From positions 1-52,943 of the forward strand of contig NZ_SLXU01000018.1 in assembly GCF_004343505.1 (NCBI RefSeq): DNA of 52,943 nt, written 5' to 3'. The notes under the pieces were generated by a model that did no database searches, was not told the DNA's origin, and was given only the letters and a program-made list of their open reading frames with translations. This DNA comes from Rhodovulum bhavnagarense. Lineage in GTDB: Bacteria; Pseudomonadota; Alphaproteobacteria; Rhodobacterales; Rhodobacteraceae. Position 1 is the stretch's first letter, and every line of letters starts with the position of its first letter. This document shows, one piece after another, positions 17,257 to 24,842 of the stretch. The translations under genes and the position numbers were made by a program.

Positions 17257-18440
17257 TGCTGGGCCATCTCAGCCCACAGACCCCCGACAAGATCATGGCC
17301 TTGATGCAGGCCTATGCCGCCGATCCGCGCACCGACAAGATCGACCTGGGCGTGGGCGTATTCCGCGACGCGGCCGGGCACACCCCGGTCATGCGCGCCG
17401 TCAAGGCCGCCGAGGAACGGCTGTGGCAGATCCAGGAAACCAAGACCTACACCACACTGGCGGGTGATCCTGCCTTTTTAAGCGCGCTATCGGACCTCGT
17501 GCTTGGGCAAGAATCGCCCGCCGAGCGCCGCGCCGCCATCGCAACGCCCGGCGGCACCGGCGCCGTGCGGATGGGACTAGAACTGGCGCGGCTTGCGAAT
17601 CCCGGCACGCGCATCTTCGTGCCCGACCCGAGCTGGCCCAACCACGCAGCGATCATCGGATTCCTCGGGCTGGAACGCGTGGATTACCGCTATTACGACG
17701 CGCGGGCGCGGAGCCTTGACACAGGGGGAATGCTGGTTGACCTGGAACGGGCCGGGCCGGGCGACGTGGTGCTGTTGCATGGCTGCTGTCACAACCCCAC
17801 CGGCGCCGATCTAACCGCCGCAGACTGGCGGGCTGTGGCAGAGCTGTTGACGAAAACCGGTGCGCTGGCGATGGTCGATATCGCCTATCAAGGCTTTGGC
17901 GACGGGGTTCAGACCGATGCGACGGGCCTGAGGATACTGGTAACCGCCCTGCCAGAACTGATCGTGGCAACAAGCTGTTCCAAGAATTTCGGCATCTACC
18001 GCGAACGCACGGGTGCGGTTTTCGTGCTGGGCGAGACTACGAAAAGCCGCGACATGGCACAGTCCAACCTGACCATGCTGAACCGCCAGACCTATGCCTT
18101 TCCACCCGATCACGGCGCGCGGGTGGTCACGGAAATCCTGAACGACGCAGACCTGCGCGCCTGTTGGCAGGCAGAGTTGGACGGCATGCGCCTGCACATG
18201 CAACGCCAGCGCCAGGCGTTGGCCGACACCCTGCGGGAGATGAGCGGGTCGGACCGCTTCGCCCACCTGGGCGCGGAAAAGGGCATGTTCTCTCTGGTGG
18301 GCGCCAACCCCGAACAGGTGGAAAGAATGCGGGCCGAGCACGGCCTCTACATGATAGGCGACGGCCGGATCAACCTCGCGGGGCTATCGCTCGACAGGGT
18401 TCCACGCGTGGCAGAGGCGATGCTGGCGGCCGGTCTGTAA
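17253..18440 (+). CDS. Aromatic/aspartate aminotransferase (class I, TyrB-like)
   Basis: 395 residues. PLP enzyme of the aspartate/aromatic aminotransferase subgroup: N-terminal KIDLGVGVFRD, HGCCHNPTG, and the Schiff-base Lys244 in SCSKNFGIYRERTG. Amino donors are probably aromatic residues or aspartate; the exact preference is not readable. Coupled to sseA by ATGA overlap, so it might provide 3-mercaptopyruvate from cysteine (inference). ATG 17253 or 17256 are both possible. Confidence 0.9.
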   Translation: MMLGHLSPQTPDKIMALMQAYAADPRTDKIDLGVGVFRDAAGHTPVMRAVKAAEERLWQIQETKTYTTLAGDPAFLSALSDLVLGQESPAERRAAIATPGGTGAVRMGLELARLANPGTRIFVPDPSWPNHAAIIGFLGLERVDYRYYDARARSLDTGGMLVDLERAGPGDVVLLHGCCHNPTGADLTAADWRAVAELLTKTGALAMVDIAYQGFGDGVQTDATGLRILVTALPELIVATSCSKNFGIYRERTGAVFVLGETTKSRDMAQSNLTMLNRQTYAFPPDHGARVVTEILNDADLRACWQAELDGMRLHMQRQRQALADTLREMSGSDRFAHLGAEKGMFSLVGANPEQVERMRAEHGLYMIGDGRINLAGLSLDRVPRVAEAMLAAGL

Positions 18441-18491
18441 CGGGCGTGGCGCCCGAAATGACGCGCCAGGACAACACGCCGGAAACAACAA

Positions 18492-18515
18492 ACCCCCGGG
18501 CAGGGCCACGGGGGT
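18492..18515 (-). terminator. Rho-independent terminator of rpsU
   Basis: Perfect 7-bp stem ACCCCCG/CGGGGGT with a 10-nt loop. Read on the minus strand it is followed by TTTGTTGTTTCC, a T-rich tail, placing it 40 nt after the rpsU stop. No T tract follows on the plus strand. Confidence 0.8.
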
Positions 18516-18554
18516 CGTCGCACGGGGCCAAAGCCCCCGTTCGCATGTCGATCC

Positions 18555-18761
18555 TCAGAGAAGACCTTCGCGCTGCGCTTTCTTGCGCGCCAGCTTGCGG
18601 GCACGGCGAATGGCCTCGGCCTTCTCGCGAGCCTTCTTCTCGGAGGGTTTCTCGAAATGCTGCTTGAGCTTCATTTCGCGGAACACACCCTCGCGCTGAA
18701 GTTTCTTCTTCAGGGCCCGAAGAGCCTGATCGACATTGTTGTCGCGAACGCTAACCTGCAT
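18555..18761 (-). CDS. rpsU: Small ribosomal subunit protein bS21
   Basis: 68 residues, very basic. [21 protein letters not shown] is the canonical bS21 N-terminus. Binds the 30S platform near the 16S 3' end and aids initiation. AAAGG lies 15 nt before the ATG. It has its own terminator and is divergent from coq9. Confidence 0.97.
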   Translation of the reverse strand: MQVSVRDNNVDQALRALKKKLQREGVFREMKLKQHFEKPSEKKAREKAEAIRRARKLARKKAQREGLL

Positions 18762-18870
18762 GTGGTTTTCACCACCTTTCCAGTTCGAGTTTCAAAAAAG
18801 CAGGAGGTGGCCGTATAGCAAAGGCTGCCTAACTTGTCTATACATCGTCCCCGACAAACGGAGGCCCGCA

Positions 18871-19587
18871 ATGACCGAGAGCCCGAACGACATGGACCAT
18901 GTGAAAAATACCCTATTGGACGCGATCCTGATCCACGTCCCCTTTGATGGCTGGAGCGAGACAGCCTTTCGCACCGCGATTGCCGAATCCCATACCGATG
19001 CCGGCCTGGCGCGGGCCGCCTGCCCGCGCGGCGCGCTGGATCTCGCGGTTGCCTATCACAAGCGCGGCGATGACCTGATGGCGCAGCGCATGGCCGAAAC
19101 CGACCTGACCGACATGCGTATCCGCGACCGGATCGCCCTGGCGATTCGTTACCGGCTTGAGGCTGTCGAAGACAAGGAATGCGTGCGCCGCGGCACCACG
19201 CTGTTCGCCCTGCCGCAGCATGCCGGCGAAGGCACCCGTCTGGTCTGGGGCACCGCCGACCGGATCTGGACGGCACTGGGCGACAGTTCCGAGGATGTGA
19301 ACTGGTACACCAAGCGCGCCTCGCTTTCGGCGGTCTATGGCGCGACCGTGCTCTACTGGCTGGGTGACGACACTTTTGACAGTCAGCCCACCTGGGAATT
19401 CCTCGACCGCCGGATCGAGGGGGTTATGCGGTTCGAAAAGGCAAAGGCGCGGATGCGGTCCAACCCCTTCTTGAAACCCTTCACCCTTGGCCCACGCATG
19501 GTCGGCAGCCAGATCAAGCCGCCCCATGCGCGCAAACCGTTGCAGATGCCCGGTTTCCTGCGCCCCAACGCCGCCAAGGGCGCGTGA
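18871..19587 (+). CDS. coq9: COQ9 family ubiquinone biosynthesis protein
   Basis: 238 residues. Mostly helical TetR-fold lipid-binding protein that supports COQ7 hydroxylation in ubiquinone synthesis; common in alphaproteobacteria. The C-terminal COQ9 domain is visible (SSEDVNWYTKRASLSAVYGATVLYWLGDDT). ATG 18871 follows ACGGAGG, and an in-frame upstream extension into the rpsU promoter region is excluded. The stop overlaps the GTG start of the next gene. Confidence 0.93.
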   Translation: MTESPNDMDHVKNTLLDAILIHVPFDGWSETAFRTAIAESHTDAGLARAACPRGALDLAVAYHKRGDDLMAQRMAETDLTDMRIRDRIALAIRYRLEAVEDKECVRRGTTLFALPQHAGEGTRLVWGTADRIWTALGDSSEDVNWYTKRASLSAVYGATVLYWLGDDTFDSQPTWEFLDRRIEGVMRFEKAKARMRSNPFLKPFTLGPRMVGSQIKPPHARKPLQMPGFLRPNAAKGA

Positions 19588-20573
19588 GCCTGCCCGGACT
19601 GATGCGCGCCGTCGAAATCGCCGAACCCGGCGGTCCCGATGTGCTGCGCGCGTGCGATCGTCCCGTTCCCGCAGCGCGGGCAGGGGAAATCGTGATCCGT
19701 CTGGCCTATGCCGGTGTGAACCGACCCGATGCCCTTCAACGCGCGGGACAATACGCGCCGCCGCCCGGTGCCTCGGACCTGCCCGGACTAGAGGGCGCGG
19801 GCGAGGTTGTGGCCCTGGGCGAGGGTGTGAGCGGGCTATCGGTGGGTGACAAGGTATGTGCGCTGTTGCCCGGCGGTGGCTATGCCCAATACGTGGCCAC
19901 CCCCGCCGCCCATGCCCTGCCCATTCCCGAGGGGCTGGGCCTGGAACAGGCCGCCTGCCTGCCCGAGACCTTCTTTACCGTCTGGTCCAACGTGTTCATG
20001 CGCGGGGGTCTAGAGGCGGGCGAGCGGTTCCTTGTCCATGGCGGCAGTTCGGGTATCGGCACGACCGCGATCCAGTTGGCCAAGGTGTTCGGCGCCCGCG
20101 TCTTTGCCACCGCCGGCAGTACCGAAAAATGCGCCGCCTGCATCACCCTGGGCGCAGAACGCGCGATCAACTACCGCGACGAGGATTTCGTCGATGTCCT
20201 GCGCGCAGAGGGCGGCGCGAACCTGATCCTCGACATGGTCGGCGGCGACTACCTGCCCCGCAACGTGCGCGCGCTGGCCGATGAGGGCCGCCTGGTACAG
20301 ATCGCCTTTCTCAAGGGGCCGAAGGTCGAGTTGAACTTTGCCCAAGTCATGATGCGGCGTTTGACGATCACCGGTTCAACCCTGCGCCCGCAATCCGACC
20401 TGGCAAAGGCGCGCATCGCGGACGAATTGCGCGAAAAGGTCTGGCCGCTGATCGCCTCGGGGCGCGTGGCCCCAGTGATGGATTCGGAATTCCCGCTGGA
20501 AGAGGCCGCCGCCGCGCATGCGCGGATGGAAAGCTCGGCCCATGTGGGCAAGATCGTCCTGAAGATCGACTGA
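19584..20573 (+). CDS. NAD(P)H quinone oxidoreductase (zinc-free MDR, PIG3/QOR type)
   Basis: 329 residues. Medium-chain reductase with the Rossmann stretch HGGSSGIGTTAIQLAKVFGARVFATAGS. It lacks the structural-zinc cysteine cluster, as in quinone oxidoreductases (p53-inducible PIG3-like). GTG at 19584 overlaps the coq9 stop and has AAGGG nearby; ATG at 19602 (MRAVEIAEPGGPDVL) is the alternative start. The operon with coq9 suggests quinone-related reduction, but the substrate is unknown. Confidence 0.87.
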   Translation: MSLPGLMRAVEIAEPGGPDVLRACDRPVPAARAGEIVIRLAYAGVNRPDALQRAGQYAPPPGASDLPGLEGAGEVVALGEGVSGLSVGDKVCALLPGGGYAQYVATPAAHALPIPEGLGLEQAACLPETFFTVWSNVFMRGGLEAGERFLVHGGSSGIGTTAIQLAKVFGARVFATAGSTEKCAACITLGAERAINYRDEDFVDVLRAEGGANLILDMVGGDYLPRNVRALADEGRLVQIAFLKGPKVELNFAQVMMRRLTITGSTLRPQSDLAKARIADELREKVWPLIASGRVAPVMDSEFPLEEAAAAHARMESSAHVGKIVLKID

Positions 20574-20662
20574 GAACGGGCGCGCGCGACGTTGCCCGAT
20601 CCCGGATGGGCGCGTCGTAACGGTTGGTCGATCTCGTCTGCTGTGCAGGCAAATTCGGCCCC

Positions 20663-20688
20663 CGCCTGGCGTGACTGGATGCCAGGCG
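20663..20688. terminator. Hairpin between convergent genes
   Basis: CGCCTGGC and GCCAGGCG form a perfect 8-bp stem with a 10-nt loop between the quinone oxidoreductase stop and the DUF2783 stop. No clear T tract on either side, so a weak or Rho-assisted transcript end is the likeliest reading. Confidence 0.45.
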
Positions 20689-20700
20689 CCTTGCCCCGCC

Positions 20701-20889
20701 CTATTTCTGGCCCGCTAGGGCCAGCGCCTCGCGCAGCACATCGAGATCGCCCACGTGATTGGCCAGGATCAGGATAAGTTGCGCGTTCAGCGCCTGGCTT
20801 TCGGCCTCGCTCAGGCCCCTGTGCGCGTCCAGCAGCTCGGCCATGAAGGCATCATGTCCATCCAGGTTGGGGGTCGTGATCAGCGTCAT
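20701..20889 (-). CDS. DUF2783 family small protein
   Basis: 62 residues: MTLITTPNLDGHDAFMAELL..., helical, no cysteine, no signal. I recognise it as the DUF2783 family, which recurs directly downstream of flavin monooxygenases of this type; function unknown. ATG 20889 overlaps the monooxygenase stop (ATGA), so the two are translationally coupled and may form a complex or share a substrate. Confidence 0.75.
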   Translation of the reverse strand: MTLITTPNLDGHDAFMAELLDAHRGLSEAESQALNAQLILILANHVGDLDVLREALALAGQK

Positions 20890-22436
20890 TCCCGTCCCTC
20901 CCACAACGCGCGCAACGCGGCCGAGACCGCCTTGGGCTCTGCCGCGACCCAGCGCGCCGCGACAACCTGGTCGGGGCGGATCAGGTAAAGCGCGCGATCG
21001 GCACGCCCCAGGTAGCGGCGGCGGACGGTTTCGTTCACCTCTGCCCTGAGCTTGGGCACCTCGAGACCCGCGGGCGGGTCGCAATTGAAGGCAACCAGCC
21101 TCGCCTCTGCCCCCAGTGCCTGCATCAGCCAGCCAGACCCCTGCGGCGCGTCGGGCGCCACGGCACCGGGGCGCGACAGCGCGGGCAAGAGCCGATCGTC
21201 GGGCGCATCGGTTCGATAGACCGTGGGTTGCGAAAAACGACCGGGGTTGACCCAAGGGCGGGCAAATTCCGCCTTGCCCGCCAGTGCCAGCACCTGGTCG
21301 CGAAAAAGCTGCTCGACCCCCGGACGGGGGGTCATGAAGCGGGTCGCGCGGATTGCCTGCGTCAGGTTCTCATCGGCCGATTGCACCCGCTCGCGGTCAT
21401 AGCTTTCCAGCAAGGTTTCCGGCGCGCGGCCCTGCAACACGGCGGCCAGCTTCCAACCCAGGTTGTCGACATCGCGCAAGCCCCCGTTGCCGCCCCGCGA
21501 TCCGAACGGCGCCACCACGTGCGCCGCATCGCCCAGGAAGATCACCCGGCCATGAACGAACCGCGCCAGCCGTCGACATTGAAAGGTATAGACGCTGACC
21601 CAGTCCAATTCGAAATCGGGGCCGACCACCTGTTCGATCCGGGGGATGACCTTTTCGGGCCTCACCTCTTGCTTGGCGTTGGCATCGCGACCCAGGTGCA
21701 GGTCCAGCCGATAGACATTGCCCGCCTGCCGGTGCAACAGTGCCGACTGCCCGTCGTGAAAACTGGGATCGAACCAGAACCAGCGTTCGGGCGGGAAATC
21801 GGCCTCCATCTCGATATCTGCGACCAGGAAACGTTCCTCGAACATCTCGCCTTCGAATTCCAGGTCCATGGTCGCGCGCACGGTCGAACGCGCCCCGTCA
21901 CAGGCCAGCAGGTAGTCCGCCTCAAGCATGTAGGGGCCGTCGGGGGTCTTGATACTGAGTGTCGCTGCCTCTGTCCCGGCCTCGACATCAATCACGCGGT
22001 TCTTGAACCGCAGGTCGATCAGCGGGTGGTCCAGAACCGCATCAACCAGGAATTCCTCGATGAAATATTGCTGGATATTGACGAAGGGCGGCATCCGGTC
22101 GCCGGGGTCACGCCCGAAATCCTCGGTGAATACCTCCTGGTCGCCATAGCAGGTCCGCCCCACCTGCCAGGGCGTACCAATATCCAGCACCTTGTCTGCG
22201 ACGCCCAGCCGGTCAAGGATTTCCAGGCTGCGCCGCGACCAGCAGATCGCGCGCGACCCGGTGGCCACCCGGTCACCCTCGTCCAGCAGGACCGAGGCGA
22301 TGCCGCGATGGGCCAGGTCAAGCGCCATAGCCAGCCCCACAGGCCCAGCCCCGACGATCACCACCCCGTGACGTGGCTCGGGCGTGCGCAAACCTGGGGG
22401 GGGATTGTAAGCGAAAGACTTGTATTCGTGGGGCAT
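20886..22436 (-). CDS. FAD-binding aromatic monooxygenase (MhpA-like)
   Basis: 516 residues. Class A flavin hydroxylase: VVIVGAGPVGLAMALDLAHRG near residue 26, DGARSTVR, and VIFLGDAAHVVAPFGSRGGNGGLRD, then a thioredoxin-like C-terminal region. Closest familiar relatives are 3-(3-hydroxyphenyl)propionate and resorcinol hydroxylases; the substrate is unknown but probably a phenolic acid. Divergent from a MarR regulator, with a perfect palindrome between them. Its ring-cleavage partners are not in this window. Confidence 0.85.
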   Translation of the reverse strand: MPHEYKSFAYNPPPGLRTPEPRHGVVIVGAGPVGLAMALDLAHRGIASVLLDEGDRVATGSRAICWSRRSLEILDRLGVADKVLDIGTPWQVGRTCYGDQEVFTEDFGRDPGDRMPPFVNIQQYFIEEFLVDAVLDHPLIDLRFKNRVIDVEAGTEAATLSIKTPDGPYMLEADYLLACDGARSTVRATMDLEFEGEMFEERFLVADIEMEADFPPERWFWFDPSFHDGQSALLHRQAGNVYRLDLHLGRDANAKQEVRPEKVIPRIEQVVGPDFELDWVSVYTFQCRRLARFVHGRVIFLGDAAHVVAPFGSRGGNGGLRDVDNLGWKLAAVLQGRAPETLLESYDRERVQSADENLTQAIRATRFMTPRPGVEQLFRDQVLALAGKAEFARPWVNPGRFSQPTVYRTDAPDDRLLPALSRPGAVAPDAPQGSGWLMQALGAEARLVAFNCDPPAGLEVPKLRAEVNETVRRRYLGRADRALYLIRPDQVVAARWVAAEPKAVSAALRALWEGRE

Positions 22437-22591
22437 CAGCGGGTTCCTCCGGGGCTATACGCCGCGGGCACCGGCGCACCCGCCCCGAAAACGCTAAGGC
22501 AAGGGCAGGCCCTGCAACCGGGACGCCCGGGACCAATGGTCATGGCGTTCTCCCACACCCGTTCCTGGTTCTTCTTATCGGCGGTCAAAGT

Positions 22592-22616
22592 GTTGCAGCC
22601 GACGGCCATCTGCAAC
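22592..22616. other. GTTGCAG/CTGCAAC inverted repeat followed by T6
   Basis: 7-bp perfect arms (22592-22598 and 22610-22616) with 11-nt loop, followed on the plus strand by CGCTTTTTT. It looks like an intrinsic terminator facing right, but no rightward transcript is obvious here; it may instead be a second operator for the divergent pair. Confidence 0.4.
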
Positions 22617-22678
22617 CGCTTTTTTGGGCAGATCCATCGCTCGTGCGGCGGTTTCGCGCATTGACGGAGTCGTTGCAA

Positions 22679-22693
22679 GGTCAACAATTGACC
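22679..22693. promoter_or_regulatory. Candidate MarR operator
   Basis: GGTCAA-CAA-TTGACC, a perfect 6-bp inverted repeat with 3-nt spacer, 27 bp before the marR-family start codon. Size and symmetry fit a MarR dimer site controlling itself and the divergent monooxygenase. Binding is inferred. Confidence 0.6.
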
Positions 22694-22719
22694 AGCTGTG
22701 GCCACCCGGAGGCTCGACG

Positions 22720-23166
22720 ATGGACGGCGCGACGGTTGACGCTTTCGATCTGGACGAATTCCTGCCCTACCGGCTGTGCGTGGCGGCCAACCACGTGGGG
22801 CGCGAATTTGCCGAAAGGTATCGCCGCGAATTTGGTATTTCCATCGCGGAATGGCGCGTGCTGGCGCATCTGTCGCAAACCGGCCCGGTCAGCGTGCGCG
22901 AGATCAACGCCGCCGTCGACATGGACAAATCCAAGATTTCGCGCGCCGCGGCGCGGTTGCAGGCGGCGGGCCACATCACCAAGCAGGAAAACCCACGTGA
23001 CCGCCGACTGGTTGAGCTGTCGTTGACCGCGACGGGACAGGATCTGTTGACGCGCCTGATCCCGGTGGCCCGCGAATACCAGGCCGAACTGACCGCGCGG
23101 CTGGGACCCGACGCGCAAGGCGTGGCCGATGCGCTGGTCCGGCTGGCCGGGCAGGACGCAACGTAA
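22720..23166 (+). CDS. MarR family transcriptional regulator
   Basis: 148 residues. Winged helix-turn-helix: ISIAEWRVLAHLSQTGPVSVREINAAVDMDKSKISRAAARLQAAGHITKQENPRDRRLVELSLT. MarR proteins usually repress divergent catabolic genes and respond to phenolic ligands, in keeping with the neighbouring monooxygenase. ATG 22720 has CGGAGG at good spacing; longer in-frame starts would run over the palindrome. Confidence 0.92.
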   Translation: MDGATVDAFDLDEFLPYRLCVAANHVGREFAERYRREFGISIAEWRVLAHLSQTGPVSVREINAAVDMDKSKISRAAARLQAAGHITKQENPRDRRLVELSLTATGQDLLTRLIPVAREYQAELTARLGPDAQGVADALVRLAGQDAT

Positions 23167-23234
23167 GGGATGCAGCACCCCGCGCGCCTCGCTACGGTCC
23201 GTCCAACACAAACGACCCCTGCAAGAGAGGACGG

Positions 23235-24410
23235 ATGACCGGCATTGTGATCCTGGGCGGCGCACGCACCGCAATCGGCAGCTTCGGCGGCAGCCTAGCG
23301 GCCATTCCGCCGATCGAGCTTGGCGCGATCGTCGCCCGCGCCGCGCTGGACCGGGCTGGCGTCGACGGCCGCCAGATCGGCCATGTCGTGTTTGGCCATA
23401 TCATCAATACCGAGCCCCGCGACATGTATCTCAGTCGCGTCGCCGCCATGCAGGCCGACATCCCCGAGACCACACCCGCGATGAACGTCAACAGGCTATG
23501 CGGTTCGGGCGTGCAGGCGGTGGTATCGGTCGCGCAATCGTTGATGCTGGGCGATGCCGATTTCGCGCTTGCGGGCGGTGCCGAATGCATGAGCCGTGCC
23601 CCCCATATCCTGCCCGCCGCCCGCTGGGGCCAGAAGATGGGCGATGCGCCCGCCGCCGACATGATGCTCGGCGCGCTGACCTGCCCCTTTGGCACCGGCC
23701 ATATGGGCGTGACCGCCGAGAATGTCGCCGCCGAGCACGGGATCAGCCGTGCCGACCAGGATGCATTTGCCCTGGAGAGCCAGGCCCGCGCGGCGCGCGC
23801 CATCGCGGCGGGCCGCTTTGCCGATGAAATCGTGCCGGTCGAGGTGCCCCACAAGCGCGAGACGGTGATCTTTGCGGTGGACGAACACCCCAAGCCCACC
23901 ACATCCGCGGCGTTGGCGGCCCTGCGCCCGGCATTTCGCCCCGATGGCACCGTGACCGCAGGCAATGCGAGCGGCATCAATGACGGCGCTGCGGCGCTTG
24001 TGCTGGCGCGCCAGGAGGCCGCCGAGGCGGCGGGGCTGAGAGCCGTGGCGCGGATTGTCGGCTATGCCCATGCAGGCGTCGCGCCCAGGGTCATGGGGCT
24101 GGGTCCGATCCCGGCCGTCCGGGCGGTTTGCGAAAAGACCGGGCTGAGCCTGGCCGAGTTCGACGTGATCGAAAGCAACGAGGCCTTTGCCGCGCAGGCC
24201 ATTGCCGTGAACCGGGCCCTGGACCTGGACCCCGCCCGCGTCAACGCCGATGGTGGAGCCATCGCGCTGGGCCACCCGGTGGGGGCGACCGGCGCGATTC
24301 TCGTGGTCAAGGCCATCCATGCGCTTGCCCGCAACGGCGGACGCTATGGGCTGGTGACCATGTGCATCGGCGGCGGGCAGGGCATTGCGCTGGCGCTGGA
24401 ACGTGTCTGA
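23235..24410 (+). CDS. Acetyl-CoA acetyltransferase (thiolase)
   Basis: 391 residues. Catalytic residues all present: Cys89 in NRLCGSG, His347 in GGAIALGHPVG, Cys377 in CIGGGQG. Biosynthetic type (PhaA/BktB-like), making or splitting acetoacetyl- or beta-ketoacyl-CoA. It stands 68 bp after the MarR gene on the same strand; it could serve the aromatic pathway's last step or act independently. A GC hairpin GGCCCC-TTGC-GGGGCC (24427-24442) lies 16 nt downstream. Confidence 0.93.
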   Translation: MTGIVILGGARTAIGSFGGSLAAIPPIELGAIVARAALDRAGVDGRQIGHVVFGHIINTEPRDMYLSRVAAMQADIPETTPAMNVNRLCGSGVQAVVSVAQSLMLGDADFALAGGAECMSRAPHILPAARWGQKMGDAPAADMMLGALTCPFGTGHMGVTAENVAAEHGISRADQDAFALESQARAARAIAAGRFADEIVPVEVPHKRETVIFAVDEHPKPTTSAALAALRPAFRPDGTVTAGNASGINDGAAALVLARQEAAEAAGLRAVARIVGYAHAGVAPRVMGLGPIPAVRAVCEKTGLSLAEFDVIESNEAFAAQAIAVNRALDLDPARVNADGGAIALGHPVGATGAILVVKAIHALARNGGRYGLVTMCIGGGQGIALALERV

Positions 24411-24842
24411 GACGTGATCTGATCGCGGCCCCTTGCGGGGCCATGCCTTTGCGGGTGCGCGCGCAAGGGCGCGCGGTTATGGGTATTTGACCCAAGAAGA
24501 AGACCCCAACGCAACGTGATCATCGACCGGACGATACGCCCTCGGCATCGACCAGCGAAAGCATGACAAAGCCCGGTGGGGGAGAGGCCAGACAGGTCTG
24601 ACGCAGGTGGAGCCCCCCGGGCCAGCGGCGCACCATCTGCCGGCCGCATGAACGGCGGCGTGCCGCCGCTGCGCCTCGGGGGGCAGGTTCAAGGCATTTT
24701 CCCGCACCGCACCGCCGGGCGGGACAGCGATGCGCGGGCGGGCGTTTCCCGTCAACGGCGGGCAACGGGGCCACCACCCCGCGTTAATCCCGCGTTCACT
24801 CCGATCGCCAAGACTGATCCCTGATCGCAGCGGGAGAGGGCG
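24411..24842. other. 432-nt intergenic region with hairpins and MGIF element
   Basis: Holds the hairpin at 24427-24442, a second hairpin CGCGCGC-AAGG-GCGCGCG (24458-24475), and then copy 2 of the 24-nt element. The rest (24503-24840) has open frames on the minus strand, but none has a family match, a convincing start or typical composition. I see no supportable gene; a decayed gene cannot be excluded. The right end has GGGAGAGGG before the kinase ATG. Confidence 0.6.
24479..24502 (+). repeat. 24-nt MGIF element, copy 2
   Basis: ATGGGTATTTGAC followed by CCAAGAAGAAG, 69 nt after the thiolase stop and 3 nt after a 7-bp GC hairpin. Same orientation relative to the upstream gene as copy 1. It differs from copy 1 at three positions in the middle. 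Confidence 0.82.

Noticed and set aside
21228-22664. 478-residue open frame opposite the flavin monooxygenase
   Set aside because: Antisense shadow; the monooxygenase shows all FAD motifs on the other strand.
24477-24777. Overlapping minus-strand frames in the thiolase-kinase gap
   Set aside because: No family match, no ribosome-binding site, several competing frames and atypical residue use. Not enough for a gene call.
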